DNA from: Holophaga foetida DSM 6591
Lineage (GTDB): Bacteria; Acidobacteriota; Holophagae; Holophagales; Holophagaceae
Length of the DNA: 64,000 nt
Reading direction: 5' to 3'
NCBI RefSeq assembly: GCF_000242615.2
Contig: NZ_KI912268.1
Span: forward strand, 1,708,551-1,772,550
Below the pieces are notes generated by a model that saw only the letters and a list, made by a program, of their open reading frames with translations, ran no database searches and was not told the origin of the DNA. Made by a program: the position numbers and the translations under genes. How positions within the stretch are numbered: position 1 is the first letter of the stretch; each line of letters opens with the position of its first letter. Positions 18,021 through 26,403 of this stretch are shown here, piece by piece.

Positions 18021-18439
18021 TCAATCCCCCATTGCCCGACCCTGACTTTGTCTGGGCCCAAAAGAAAGCGAAGCGCTTTCCGGAGTTCCTGCTCAGCGGC
18101 ATTCCTCACAAATCTTGGATGCACCAGCATCCCGCACTGACCGTCGAAATCTACGGTAATGAGAAATGGATCAGCGAGGCCCCGGAGCCCCTCTTTGACC
18201 AGAATCTGGGCCCGGGCCCCTGCCTTCCCATTCACGGCCCTCCTGGCTAACTTCCCTATCAGAGAACGAAGGGAATCGGGATTCCAAGAGGGGTAGTGCC
18301 GCTTGAGCTCATGGCGAACTAGCTCTTCCGACTGCAACAGGCACCGCATGCGAGTGGAGAATGCATCTCCCATCGTGAAACCCATCTCCTCCGCAGCTGT
18401 CGGGCGTTTGCAAACAGGAATTTCATACTTCTGAGTCAT
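18017..18439 (-). CDS. Hypothetical protein between AlpA-like and primase genes
   Basis: A 140-aa protein that overlaps the primase start by four bases. AAGGCGG precedes the start. Mostly helical and basic, with LIGKLARRAVNGKAGARAQI and a C-terminal RNAAEQELRKALRFLL helix. No family recognised. The position in the operon suggests a role in replication or its control. Confidence 0.55.
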   Translation of the reverse strand: MTQKYEIPVCKRPTAAEEMGFTMGDAFSTRMRCLLQSEELVRHELKRHYPSWNPDSLRSLIGKLARRAVNGKAGARAQILVKEGLRGLADPFLITVDFDGQCGMLVHPRFVRNAAEQELRKALRFLLGPDKVRVGQWGIE

Positions 18440-18442
18440 GAG

Positions 18443-18670
18443 CTACACCGCCTTCCCGAGAACCGAGGATGTCGAAGCACAGGTGTTCTGCTCCACCCAT
18501 GCGTCGAGAGCCTCCTGCGAGTAGCGAACAAGGCGACCCACCTTAATAAATCGGGGCCCAGTTCCAGAGCACCTCCATTCGGCGAGGGTCCATGTAGAAC
18601 ACTCCAGGAAAGCTGCTGTGGTTTTTGGACTCCGCAAGGGAGTCGGGTTGGTTGTGATTGTTTTGGTCAT
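18443..18670 (-). CDS. AlpA/excisionase-like DNA-binding protein
   Basis: A 75-aa protein with start ATG 18670 (GGAG nine bases upstream). SPKTTAAFLECSTWTLAEWR followed by GPRFIKVGRLVRYSQEALDAW is the classic winged HTH_17 pattern of AlpA and Xis proteins (helix-turn-helix, then P.F.KvG..vrY....ld.W). In P4-like satellites AlpA promotes integrase expression or excision. It opens the replication operon of the island. Confidence 0.75.
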   Translation of the reverse strand: MTKTITTNPTPLRSPKTTAAFLECSTWTLAEWRCSGTGPRFIKVGRLVRYSQEALDAWVEQNTCASTSSVLGKAV

Positions 18671-18797
18671 TGCTGTCTCCAAATGGCCCAACGCGGGCGC
18701 TGGAGACAGGTTCATGGATAACAGTCGCTAAAAAAACCCTACCAACCTTAACGGAATGATGGAGGTCCCTAAGGCCCCACCTTCATAGCCTTATGCC

Positions 18798-19703
18798 CTA
18801 CTGACCCTGAGGCCTCCTTGCCAACGCCTCCTTCTCCATACGCGGCGTCTTAGCCGCATAACGATCCGCCCATGAAGGGACCTCGCCAGTGGCAGCCTGA
18901 TGGACCAAAGAAAGGAACTCTGACACCGGCCCATATTTTTGCGCTCCAAATGGCAAACCGAGGTCCCGGAGCAACTGACGCACATTCGAAGCAAGGAATA
19001 ACCTTGGCATACTTCCAGACGAGTCATGAAAACCAGATAATGGGCCACCAAGGTCATCAGGAATCACTATTTCTAGCCCTCTTGATGCAGCAACTAGCTC
19101 TTTCATATAATTGATAATTTTCAAGTCCATACAACGTTCCACCATACGTTTCGAACCCGAGTCAGATGGGCCAAAAAATAGGTCTGCGACATCCAAAAGA
19201 GCTTTTTCTTTATCACAATTAGGAATTGGCAACAAATAGCCAACCAGCATCTTTCTAATTTCAACCATTTCCCATGGATAACGTAACACCTGATGTACTT
19301 TTTCTCTAGTAAAACCAGACACACCCTCCAACGCATTTATAAAATCTTCCGCCGCAATTCGTATCGTCTCCAATTCTTTTTTATAGATAGAATTTCTAGG
19401 AGACTTTTCAAATCGTTCTATATCCTCAACGTATTCGCACACAAAATTCTCTGCAAGTATTTCTGATGCTTCCCGCAAAATTCCGCTCTTATCAATCCAA
19501 TCAGCCAGGTTATTAACATATTCTTTATTCAAATTATTAACTCGGCTATAATGCATCTCAACATGCATATTTCTACACGATACCATATCATCCGGATAAT
19601 CTTGATACCATGCAAGAACCCAATGGGGCCGATAATGCATAACTTCTGCATAATGTTTCAAAAAACATTCTTCTATTTTATTAATCAAATCAGCTTCTTT
19701 CAC
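18798..19703 (-). CDS. AT-rich hypothetical cargo gene next to the integrase
   Basis: A 301-aa protein starting at GTG 19703. Base composition drops sharply to AT-rich here compared with the GC-rich flanking genes, which signals a separate recent acquisition. The sequence is mostly alpha-helical, soluble and acidic; the last 70 residues (GLPFGAQKYGPVSEFL) are more GC-rich. No motif recognised. Cargo at this spot between integrase and AlpA often has defence or anti-phage roles in satellites, but that is only context. Confidence 0.55.
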   Translation of the reverse strand: MKEADLINKIEECFLKHYAEVMHYRPHWVLAWYQDYPDDMVSCRNMHVEMHYSRVNNLNKEYVNNLADWIDKSGILREASEILAENFVCEYVEDIERFEKSPRNSIYKKELETIRIAAEDFINALEGVSGFTREKVHQVLRYPWEMVEIRKMLVGYLLPIPNCDKEKALLDVADLFFGPSDSGSKRMVERCMDLKIINYMKELVAASRGLEIVIPDDLGGPLSGFHDSSGSMPRLFLASNVRQLLRDLGLPFGAQKYGPVSEFLSLVHQAATGEVPSWADRYAAKTPRMEKEALARRPQGQ

Positions 19704-19743
19704 ACATTCCCCATCAACGCGCTAAGTTTAAAAATTTGACGAA

Positions 19744-21108
19744 TCAGATGCCAGTTGATTTACCTCGAGCCCTGACTCCCGCCCTGGAGACCTTTGCCTC
19801 TGCCACCACATCCACGTGCCCATCAAGCAACGCTTCCATCCGTGCACCAATAGCCTCCACGACATCCCGTAGAGGATCGGCTCCCAGGCGGGCATATCCT
19901 GCCGTCACCGTTCCGGCGGCATGACCCAACAATGCAGCCACGATCAATTCTGGGTAACCCATCCGAGCCGCTACGCTGGCGAAGGATCGACGTAGATCGT
20001 GAATGGTCACATCCTCTAAGCTCACCCAATCATTCTTGGGAACTTTGGTTTTTCGCTGCACTACATGGACTATGGCCCGAACCCGCACCCAAACTCCTTG
20101 CAGATGAGATAAGGCTTTGCCTTCTTTCCGACCAGGAAAGACAAATGGATTCCCGCGGGTCTTAGGAAGATGTTCCAAAAGGTCCACCGCGGCACCACAA
20201 AGAGACACAACTCGGGCACCCGTCCGTTTGCTTGTCTTGTGCTGCTCCAAACGAATTACCCCAGCATCCAGGTTCACATTATCCCAGGTAAGGGCAGGGA
20301 TTTTTCGCGAAGCATGCCCGATGAGTTCAGACTTCCGCATGCCCGTGAGTAAGGCTAATCGTATGGCTGCCAGGGCGTACTGATCCTCTGGGGGCATAAC
20401 CATTAGGGGCCTTTCCTCGCCATTACCAGCGGGTTCCAAGTGCCGGAGCGCCGCACCGAGAGCAACCAACTCCTTGTCCGAAAGATGCCGATCCTTCTTG
20501 GTCTCGGGCGAACGGGCTTGTCCTTGCGCAGGGTTCGACAGCCCCGGACGAAGACCCCATAGTGAGGCCAGAGAGAACATCTTGGAGAGCACCGCCCGAG
20601 TTCGATTAGCAACGATCCCCTTTGCGGTGCCAGCCCGGACACGGGACAGTAGCGACGCCACATCCGAGGGTTGAACGTCCTTCACTCGCACGGCCCCGAG
20701 ACCCGGAAGAATTTCCTTGTCCAAGAGGCGTTCGTATTCCTTAAGCGTGCTCTGTTTGAGGGTAGGGAGGTGTTCCTTCTTGAATCTTGTCACGAGTTCG
20801 TTGACCGTTTCCGCCTCACGTTCGGCTTTGCGCTTGGCACCTGGATCCTCACCATTGGCGATTCCAGCTAGAAGCTCATGGGCGGATTTTCTAGCTAGGG
20901 CCACCGTCAACTCAGGCCATCGGCCCAGAGTAAAGGTTTTCTGATGACCATGCACTCGGTATCTAAGCACCCATGACCGCACCCCGGCCGGGGTGACCTG
21001 GAGCTCCAATCCTCGGGTTTGGGCATCTGAAACTCGGAAGAGGGTGTCCCTCGGGCCAAGGCCCTCGATTACCGATTTAGTAAGATTCACACCCGACGCT
21101 CGCCCCAT
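19744..21108 (-). CDS. Tyrosine recombinase, P4-type integrase
   Basis: A 454-aa integrase with an N-terminal DUF4102-type arm-binding domain (residues 8-95: LTKSVIEGL...LGRWPELTVALAR), a core-binding domain (100-195) and the catalytic domain. Catalytic residues are visible: R258 in LLTGMRKSEL, H370 and R373 in IHDLRRSF, H396 in LLGHAAG and nucleophile Y405 in AGYARLG. Start ATG 21108 follows a GGGGGGAG ribosome site. P4-type integrases insert into tRNA genes, and a tRNA-Ser 3' half lies 156 bases upstream of the start codon, so this enzyme most likely integrated the island. Confidence 0.93.
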   Translation of the reverse strand: MGRASGVNLTKSVIEGLGPRDTLFRVSDAQTRGLELQVTPAGVRSWVLRYRVHGHQKTFTLGRWPELTVALARKSAHELLAGIANGEDPGAKRKAEREAETVNELVTRFKKEHLPTLKQSTLKEYERLLDKEILPGLGAVRVKDVQPSDVASLLSRVRAGTAKGIVANRTRAVLSKMFSLASLWGLRPGLSNPAQGQARSPETKKDRHLSDKELVALGAALRHLEPAGNGEERPLMVMPPEDQYALAAIRLALLTGMRKSELIGHASRKIPALTWDNVNLDAGVIRLEQHKTSKRTGARVVSLCGAAVDLLEHLPKTRGNPFVFPGRKEGKALSHLQGVWVRVRAIVHVVQRKTKVPKNDWVSLEDVTIHDLRRSFASVAARMGYPELIVAALLGHAAGTVTAGYARLGADPLRDVVEAIGARMEALLDGHVDVVAEAKVSRAGVRARGKSTGI

Positions 21109-21263
21109 CAGACTCCCCCCTATAACCAGTTACCACATCCTTACCACATTCTAGGCCCAACTTCGTCCATTCTAGCCTCTGAACATCCAATGGATTTACA
21201 ATACAACTTCAACATTAAATACATTTGGAACAAATTGGCACAAAAAGGCCCAACTCAAAAAAA

Positions 21264-21325
21264 CTGACTCGAAATCAGGTGTGGGTGTGAGCCCACCGTA
21301 GGTTCGAATCCTATTCTCTCCGCCA
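21264..21325 (+). other. Attachment site: 3' half of tRNA-Ser(CGA)
   Basis: The segment reads as the anticodon arm (CTGA-CTCGAAA-TCAG, anticodon CGA), long variable arm, T arm (GTAGG-TTCGAAT-CCTAT), acceptor strand TCTCTCC, discriminator G and CCA of a serine tRNA. The 5' half is missing: upstream bases do not pair. This is what remains at one end of an element integrated in tRNA-Ser. The intact gene should be at the other island end, left of this window. Confidence 0.8.
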
Positions 21326-21329
21326 GATA

Positions 21330-21365
21330 AACCCTGAAGCCAAACGGCTTCAGGGTTTTGTTTTT
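21330..21365 (+). terminator. Rho-independent terminator after the tRNA-Ser remnant
   Basis: Perfect 12-bp stem AACCCTGAAGCC / GGCTTCAGGGTT with loop AAAC, then a T-rich run. It is probably the original terminator of the tRNA-Ser gene. Confidence 0.85.
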
Positions 21366-21613
21366 GGGGAGGATTCGAACCCCGAGGGGATTATGAATGG
21401 GGACGTATCTCGCCTGTATCTCGAAACGGGCAGCCCGCCAGTATCTGAGGAGCCGACACGCAAGCCCTCCCTGTGGGGCAAATCCTGTTCATCGCCATGG
21501 AACCAGGAAGGCTCGGGGGTTCCGCGTTGCAGCGGTGACACCCCTCGGATATGGTTGAAATCTCAAAACGAAGGGACTAATTTAATTAGGATTTTTGATA
21601 TATTTGCTCAACC

Positions 21614-22416
21614 GTGAGCCTCCCGACCTTCTTTGCCCTGCATCCCGTATTCACCCGGGAGGTCTTGGTGCGCCACCTCGCCGAAGCGGGGGGCAAGGAG
21701 CCCAATCCTGCCACGGTGCGCGAACTGCTCCGCTACCACCAGCGCACAGGTCGGATACTGGCGGTTCGCCGGGGACTGTTCGCAACCGTCCCCCCAGGGA
21801 GCACACCCGAATCCGCCCCCATCGACGCCTTCCTGGCGGCGGCCATGGGGTGTCCCGAAGTCGTGCTGGCCTACCACACCGCGCTGGAGTTGCACGGGTT
21901 GGCCTACTCCTCCTTCGAGGAGGTCCAGTCCTCGTCCCGCGTTCACAGCGGGCTTGGCCCTTCAGGGGCGTGGGCTATCGCCCGCTCCGCGTTCGCGAAT
22001 CCCTGGGGGACGCGGCCATGACCCTCGGTGTGGATTTGGTGGACCGCCAGGGGATGGATGTTCGGGTGACGAGTCAGGCACGCACCCTGGTGGATGTCCT
22101 GGATCGCCCGGAATGGTCCGGCGGCTGGGAGGAAGTCTGGAGATCGCTGGAGGAACTCCGCTTGGTGGACCTGGGGGAGGTCCAGGAATATCTGACACGT
22201 CTGAACAACGCCACCACAGCTGCCCTGGTGGGTTTCTTCCTGGAGCAGCACCGGGAAGCCCTCCACCTCGGTGAGACAGAACTGGCCCGCCTGGAGCCCA
22301 TGCGCCCCAAGGGCAGACACTACCTGAGCCGCACCGAAGGCGGTCGGCTCGCCAAGCGCTGGAACCTGATCGTGCCGGAGCCACTCTGGCGTCGCACCTG
22401 GGAGGAAGCGAGATGA
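21614..22416 (+). pseudogene. AbiEi-like antitoxin/regulator, frameshifted
   Basis: The first part (from ATG 21614) reads as an AbiEi-type protein: winged-helix N-terminus (HPVFTREVLVRHLAEAG, then RILAVRRGLFATVPPG) and AYHTALELHGLAYSSFEEV. Around 21945-21995 the homology moves to another frame, which continues with VGYRPLRVRESLGDAAM, VRVTSQARTLVDVLDRP and LEELRLVDLGEVQEYLT to the stop at 22416. Joined, the product has the usual length of about 270 residues. In intact AbiE systems this protein represses its own promoter and neutralises the AbiEii nucleotidyltransferase. The frameshift plus a truncated partner show a dead locus, barring a sequencing error. Confidence 0.75.
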
Positions 22417-22466
22417 ACCTCTCCCGTGAAAGGTTGTTGCACGAGGCGGGGACCACGGGCTTCTGA
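22413..22466 (+). pseudogene. AbiEii toxin, N-terminal stub
   Basis: ATGA overlap with the antitoxin stop, then MNLSRERLLHEAGTTGF and a stop. This is the usual beginning of AbiEii toxins (MNLSRERL...ATGFRPE). About 95 percent of the gene is missing. From 22467 to the Fic stop nothing else is visible. Confidence 0.65.
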
Positions 22467-22532
22467 CCCGAATTTCCTCAAGCAGGGCAGCATAGGAAGG
22501 CATCAGATCATGAGTTTCCGTATCCATCGGCA

Positions 22533-23957
22533 TCAGGCATGATCGCCCTCTCCACCACGTATCCTGCACTTCCATTCGTCGAACTCGGAGGGGCGGAGCT
22601 GGTATCTGGCGAAGTTCCCATCGTGCAGAGAGGCGAGTTCCGTCTCGACTACAGTACGGAAACGGGTCCGGGCCTCCTTGGGGAGCTTGGCGTCGGCATA
22701 GGCACGGATTTGGGCTTCGGCCTCCTGGATCGTCTGCCCAGCCAGGACGACCTCTCGGACGATGCTCTTGATGTCAGTCCGGTAGCGGAGACGGAAGGGA
22801 TCGGGTTCGCCGAGGGATGTCTTCACCGCGCCATAGCGGGCACAGGAACGCTCGTAGGCGAAAACGTAAACATCCCGGAGGAGTTCAATACGGTTCATCT
22901 CGTAGACGGCCAGCATGCCCTCGGTGAAATCCTCCAGTGGGACTTCCATGAAGGTAATAGGGATGCAGTTCTTACGGATGAAAGGGATGTTGGCTGCAAG
23001 GCGGCCAGTCCGCTTGTTGCCGTCGAGGAATGGTTGGAGATAAGGGATGTGAACGAGCAGGAAGAAGGACTGCTCGAAGGGGTCCTCGATGTCGCTGGCC
23101 GTTCGCAGGAGCTGTCGGCAGCATTCGTCGATGACCTGGGGGACCGCCGTTGGAATGTATGACGTACCACGGATCCCGACAGGGGCGACACGCAGGCTGC
23201 CTTCGTCCATGGGATTGGCGAGCAGGTTCTCCATCAGCAGGGCGTGGAGATTCTGAACCGTAGTGGGGTTCGGGCAGAGCATCTCCGCCGAGTCCACCAT
23301 GTATTCGATGGCCGCCTTGTGGTTCAGGATCATCTGGGTTTCCTGGAGCTCCTTGCCCTCCGCAGTTTCCCCAAACTCGATCAGCTTTTCGGTGTCCAAC
23401 AGGGAATAGGTATTCCCCTCCAGGCGGGAAGAGTTCCAGGACAGGTCGATCAGTAGGCGCTGGAGGATCTGGCGGGCATAGGTGCCTGCGGGATGCTCGG
23501 GTTCCTTGGGTGCACCCAGCGTGGCGAGTCGTTGTCGGATCTCGACAGGCAGGTAGAAGGTCTCGTTTGGCACATAGCCGTCGAGCAACTCTCGGCGGTA
23601 GCTCACGGGTTCACGCAGGGAGAGGGGCCGGGCCAGAAGAGCGCGACAGGCTTCCCCTGCGGGGCTCAGAGGGACCTGCCCCTCCCGAGGCGAAGGGATG
23701 AATTTGCCTCGACGAATAGGCAGGGTAGTTACGGCTTCGCCCTGAACAAGGAAGTACCGGCGAGCCTTGGTCAGGCCCTCGGCTCGTATCATCCCCTTCT
23801 GGACCATATCGGCGAGAAGGCGCCGGGCCACCTGGGGATCCAGAGACGTGAGGCCAGTCTTTTCCTGGATCTCGCCGCGGCTCAAACCGTCCTGTCGGCC
23901 CGCAAGGGCTTCCAGGATGCGCTGCTTCTGTTCGGAGGTGGAGGGGGATGCGGCCAT
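22533..23957 (-). CDS. Fic-family protein with HTH and variant catalytic motif
   Basis: A 474-aa protein. Residues 10-70 form a winged helix (SRGEIQEKTGL...ARRLLADMVQKGMI). An inhibitory helix S176-SRL-E180-GN precedes the Fic domain, as in class II Fic enzymes. The Fic core reads YLQPFLDGNKRTGR (306-319): the usual catalytic histidine of HPFxxGN is Gln308 (codon CAA), while the anion-hole and arginine residues are kept. I recall a Fic subfamily with this QPF form, so it may be a lineage trait. Loss of His should abolish classic AMP transfer, leaving a possible regulatory role. A strong inverted repeat 14 bases upstream of the start suggests self-repression through the HTH domain. Confidence 0.85.
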   Translation of the reverse strand: MAASPSTSEQKQRILEALAGRQDGLSRGEIQEKTGLTSLDPQVARRLLADMVQKGMIRAEGLTKARRYFLVQGEAVTTLPIRRGKFIPSPREGQVPLSPAGEACRALLARPLSLREPVSYRRELLDGYVPNETFYLPVEIRQRLATLGAPKEPEHPAGTYARQILQRLLIDLSWNSSRLEGNTYSLLDTEKLIEFGETAEGKELQETQMILNHKAAIEYMVDSAEMLCPNPTTVQNLHALLMENLLANPMDEGSLRVAPVGIRGTSYIPTAVPQVIDECCRQLLRTASDIEDPFEQSFFLLVHIPYLQPFLDGNKRTGRLAANIPFIRKNCIPITFMEVPLEDFTEGMLAVYEMNRIELLRDVYVFAYERSCARYGAVKTSLGEPDPFRLRYRTDIKSIVREVVLAGQTIQEAEAQIRAYADAKLPKEARTRFRTVVETELASLHDGNFARYQLRPSEFDEWKCRIRGGEGDHA

Positions 23958-23971
23958 GGCGAGACACCTAG

Positions 23972-24036
23972 ATTGATCGAATTGATTGAATCACGTTTCA
24001 ATCAGATTGAGTTGGCATTCAATCGAATCAATCAAT
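23972..24036. promoter_or_regulatory. Probable operator of the Fic/HTH gene
   Basis: Two 20-base arms facing each other: ATTGATCGAATTGATTGAAT (23972-23991) and ATTCAATCGAATCAATCAAT (24017-24036), which are near reverse complements, with further ATTGA/TCAAT units between. It is AT-rich, immediately upstream of the Fic start. Confidence 0.65.
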
Positions 24037-24127
24037 TTTTATTTAGGGATCCCGTTGAAAATTGGTGGAGGCCTTTGCTTTGGAATGACGAGGATCGATC
24101 TTTCACGGCTCCATCAGGAGCCCCGAT

Positions 24128-24442
24128 TCACCGTGAGCCACTTCCCCACCGGACCTGTATCACATTGGAAGCTTCCTCAGGCTCCTGGACTGGATCCGTG
24201 GCCTCGTCCTCGGCCCGTTCCAGATCATCCTCCCGATAGCTGTTCTCGGCGCCATTGTCCCAGCGCACGTAATAGGGCCGCGGGGAGGCACCGGGCTTGT
24301 GGGGGCGGTCCGCCGCGACCAGTAACGTACCAACGGTCCCACCGCCCTGCGCCTCGGGAATCCAACGAGCCACGCCACCGTACATGGCAATGCCCGCCGG
24401 AGTCAGACAGACACGGTCACCAGGGCTGAATTCATAGGGCAT
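24128..24442 (-). CDS. Hypothetical small SH3-like protein
   Basis: A 104-aa protein with start ATG 24442 after AGAAGGA. The order FSPGDRVCLTP, GTLLVAADRP, YYVRWDNGAENSYREDDLER suggests a small beta-barrel (SH3-like), as in proteins that keep 'VRWDNG..n.yr..dL'. Acidic C-terminal tail. Unknown role. Confidence 0.6.
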   Translation of the reverse strand: MPYEFSPGDRVCLTPAGIAMYGGVARWIPEAQGGGTVGTLLVAADRPHKPGASPRPYYVRWDNGAENSYREDDLERAEDEATDPVQEPEEASNVIQVRWGSGSR

Positions 24443-24491
24443 CGACGATCCTTCTGACTATTTGGACAGCATACAGGAGGCACCTCTCTCC

Positions 24492-24525
24492 CCGCAAAAC
24501 CAAGCCCCCTAAGCAAGAGGGGGCT
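24492..24525 (-). terminator. Terminator of the helical-repeat gene
   Basis: Stem AGCCCCCT / AGGGGGCT at 24503-24525, followed on the minus strand by TTGGTTTT. It lies directly after the stop of the gene at 24553. Confidence 0.6.
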
Positions 24526-24552
24526 GCGGGACGATCCTTTACGACTCAGGAC

Positions 24553-25212
24553 CTATGCCTGGCTGAAGCTCTCGAAATACGATTGCAAGGTCTGCCAAGC
24601 CGTCTTGGCGGCGGTGGCATCTCCCGCTGCCAGGGCTGTCTCGATGGCATCGAAAGCGCTCTGAAGGGAGTCATCTCCGCTCTGACGATTCTGCATCCGC
24701 TCCTGCATGGCTTCGAACAGGCTCTCCGCAGCATCGACATCACCGGAATCAAGCAGTTTGCCCAGCTGGTCCATGTCCTCCTTCAACGGATTCGACCCAG
24801 CTTGGCCCATGCCTGCGCTGAATCTCTCCAGATTCGACTGCATGGTCGTCCATGCCGACTTGGCCGCAGACAGATCCCCGGACTCCAGGGCATCCCCGAT
24901 GGCCTCAAAGTCGCTGGCCATCGGATCATCACCGCCGTGGGACTGCATCCTCTCCTTCATCGCCGCATAGGCCTTCTTCGCGGCATCCAGATCCCCGGAT
25001 TCGATCAGATCGCCCAGGTCATCGAAGTCGGTCTTGAAGGGATTGACTCCCTGCGAGGCCAAGGTCAAGCCCGTGATGGAAAAGCTCACGGAGTCGGAGC
25101 TGGCGCTTGACAGGCTGGAACTGCTGCTACTCGAGCTACTGCTGGCAGAGGAGGCAAGTATGGCCATGAGCTGCTGCAGGCTAGTCGAGGAACTCACGGA
25201 CGAAACGCTCAT
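24553..25212 (-). CDS. Serine-rich protein with four helical repeats
   Basis: A 219-aa protein. Start ATG 25212 is supported by AGGAGGGTGAC upstream. The N-terminus has a polyserine tract (about residues 24-40). Then come four repeats of about 40 residues, each with the core 'L..sGD..aAk.a...m': IESGDLDAAKKAYAAM, LESGDLSAAKSAWTTM, LDSGDVDAAESLFEAM and LAAGDATAAKTAWQTL. Similar helical hairpin repeats occur in unnamed soluble proteins of Gram-negatives. No signal peptide. Function unknown; a scaffold or binding protein is possible. Confidence 0.75.
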   Translation of the reverse strand: MSVSSVSSSTSLQQLMAILASSASSSSSSSSSSLSSASSDSVSFSITGLTLASQGVNPFKTDFDDLGDLIESGDLDAAKKAYAAMKERMQSHGGDDPMASDFEAIGDALESGDLSAAKSAWTTMQSNLERFSAGMGQAGSNPLKEDMDQLGKLLDSGDVDAAESLFEAMQERMQNRQSGDDSLQSAFDAIETALAAGDATAAKTAWQTLQSYFESFSQA

Positions 25213-25619
25213 GTCACCCTCCTGGGAAAGTATCCAGACACAGTCCCTTGTGCCCCGGAGCAAGCCGTCTGCCGACTCCGCCGAACTTTTGTCGGTCACT
25301 CAGGAACTGGAGTTGACAGGTTTTACCGAACCGCGCAAATATGCCGCCGAATGCTGCGCAAGAAATGGCGAACGGCAGAATCAGGCGGTGGAGCGGAAAC
25401 AACCCTCTTTAATACTTTAATACTCGTCCAAGGTCTTTCGCACCCACACGAACCAGATCGGCGAGGCAGCTTGGAGGAGGTCGAACGGGAGCTTATCAGC
25501 GAGGCGCCCATCCACCAAGCAACCCATGACAATCAGGTAGGCGTCCGACTCACCGTGGTCATTCCTGCCCATTGTGCCCACCCCCACAACCTTCTATATT
25601 TCCCAGAGAGGTTTCCGCC
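25213..25619. other. Intergenic region between divergent genes
   Basis: Four hundred bases between the helical-repeat gene and the rod-like gene. Short frames on both strands look like chance. I see no strong hairpin or repeat. Promoters for both genes should lie here. Confidence 0.4.
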
Positions 25620-25937
25620 ATGGCCACCACTGCAATCAGTCTGTCGGGTTTGAATGCGGCCTCCCAGGGACTGGCGGTCACTGCGAACAATGTGGCCAAC
25701 GCCAACACTGATGGGTACAGAGCCAAGCGCCTGGACCTGGAGGAGCAGCAGGAGGGCGGCGTCCAGGCCTCCAAGCTCACCGAGAGCCAGGAGCCTACCG
25801 GCCCCGGCAGTTCCAACGTGGACTACGCCACAGAGATGACCAGCCTCATGACCCAGTCCGGCGCGTATGCCGCCAATCTCCAGGTCATGAAGACCCAGGA
25901 CCAGATGCTGGGCCAGTTCATGGACATGAAGGGCTGA
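25620..25937 (+). CDS. Solitary flagellar rod/hook-like protein
   Basis: A 105-aa protein with start ATG 25620 (AGAGAGG upstream). ISLSGLNAASQGLAVTANNVANANTDGYRAKR is split here as SGLNAASQGLAVTANNVANA plus NTDGYRAKR, the signature of the Flg_bb_rod family (FlgB, FlgC, FlgG). The C-terminus (MTSLMTQSGAYAANLQVMKT) matches the terminal coiled coil of the same family. Such proteins polymerise in the flagellar rod or hook. It is shorter than FlgC (about 135-150 aa), so the middle domain is reduced, and no other flagellar gene is nearby. It may be an accessory rod-like protein rather than FlgC itself. Confidence 0.75.
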   Translation: MATTAISLSGLNAASQGLAVTANNVANANTDGYRAKRLDLEEQQEGGVQASKLTESQEPTGPGSSNVDYATEMTSLMTQSGAYAANLQVMKTQDQMLGQFMDMKG

Positions 25938-25998
25938 AACCAGAAATTCCCTCCCACTGCGATTCCGGTCGAGTCCAGAATCGTGACAGGAGGATTTT

Positions 25999-26403
25999 AT
26001 GTCCACAGCACTGGCTTTTCTGAAGTCCACTCCTGCATTCTTCGTGGGGACGGCGGACGGAAATAGAGGGAGGGTGCGCCCCTTCAGCTTCGTCATGAAG
26101 CGCAACGGGGCGATGTATTTCTGCACGAACGTCACCAAGGACGTCTACAAACAGCTGCAGGACAACGGCGAGATGGAGCTCTCAGCCATGAACCCGGGAG
26201 GAGAGTGGATCCGCATCCGGGGCAAGGTGGCCTTCGATGCCAGCCGCGAGGCCAAGGCCCAGGCCTTCGAGGAGGCCCCCAACCTGCTCCGCCTCTACCC
26301 CAAGGGCGCCGACGACGAGGCCTTCACGACCTTCTTCTTCACGGAAGCCGAGGCCACCCTCTTCTCCTTCACTGCCCCCCCGAAGCAGCTCCCCCTGGTT
26401 TAA
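25999..26403 (+). CDS. Pyridoxamine 5'-phosphate oxidase-like flavoprotein
   Basis: A 134-aa protein with ribosome site AGGAGG before ATG 25999. ALAFLKSTPAFFVGTADGN, RVRPFSFVMKRNGAMYFCTN, KDVYKQLQDNGEMEL and WIRIRGKVAF follow the order of the split-barrel PNPOx-like family, which binds FMN. Small members are often called general stress or FMN-binding proteins; true PNP oxidases are longer. It lies after the rod-like gene with its own leader. Confidence 0.85.
   Translation: MSTALAFLKSTPAFFVGTADGNRGRVRPFSFVMKRNGAMYFCTNVTKDVYKQLQDNGEMELSAMNPGGEWIRIRGKVAFDASREAKAQAFEEAPNLLRLYPKGADDEAFTTFFFTEAEATLFSFTAPPKQLPLV

Noticed and set aside
21362..21382. tRNA T-arm-like sequence GGATTCGAACCCC on the minus strand
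   Set aside because: No anticodon arm or acceptor stem can be built around it.
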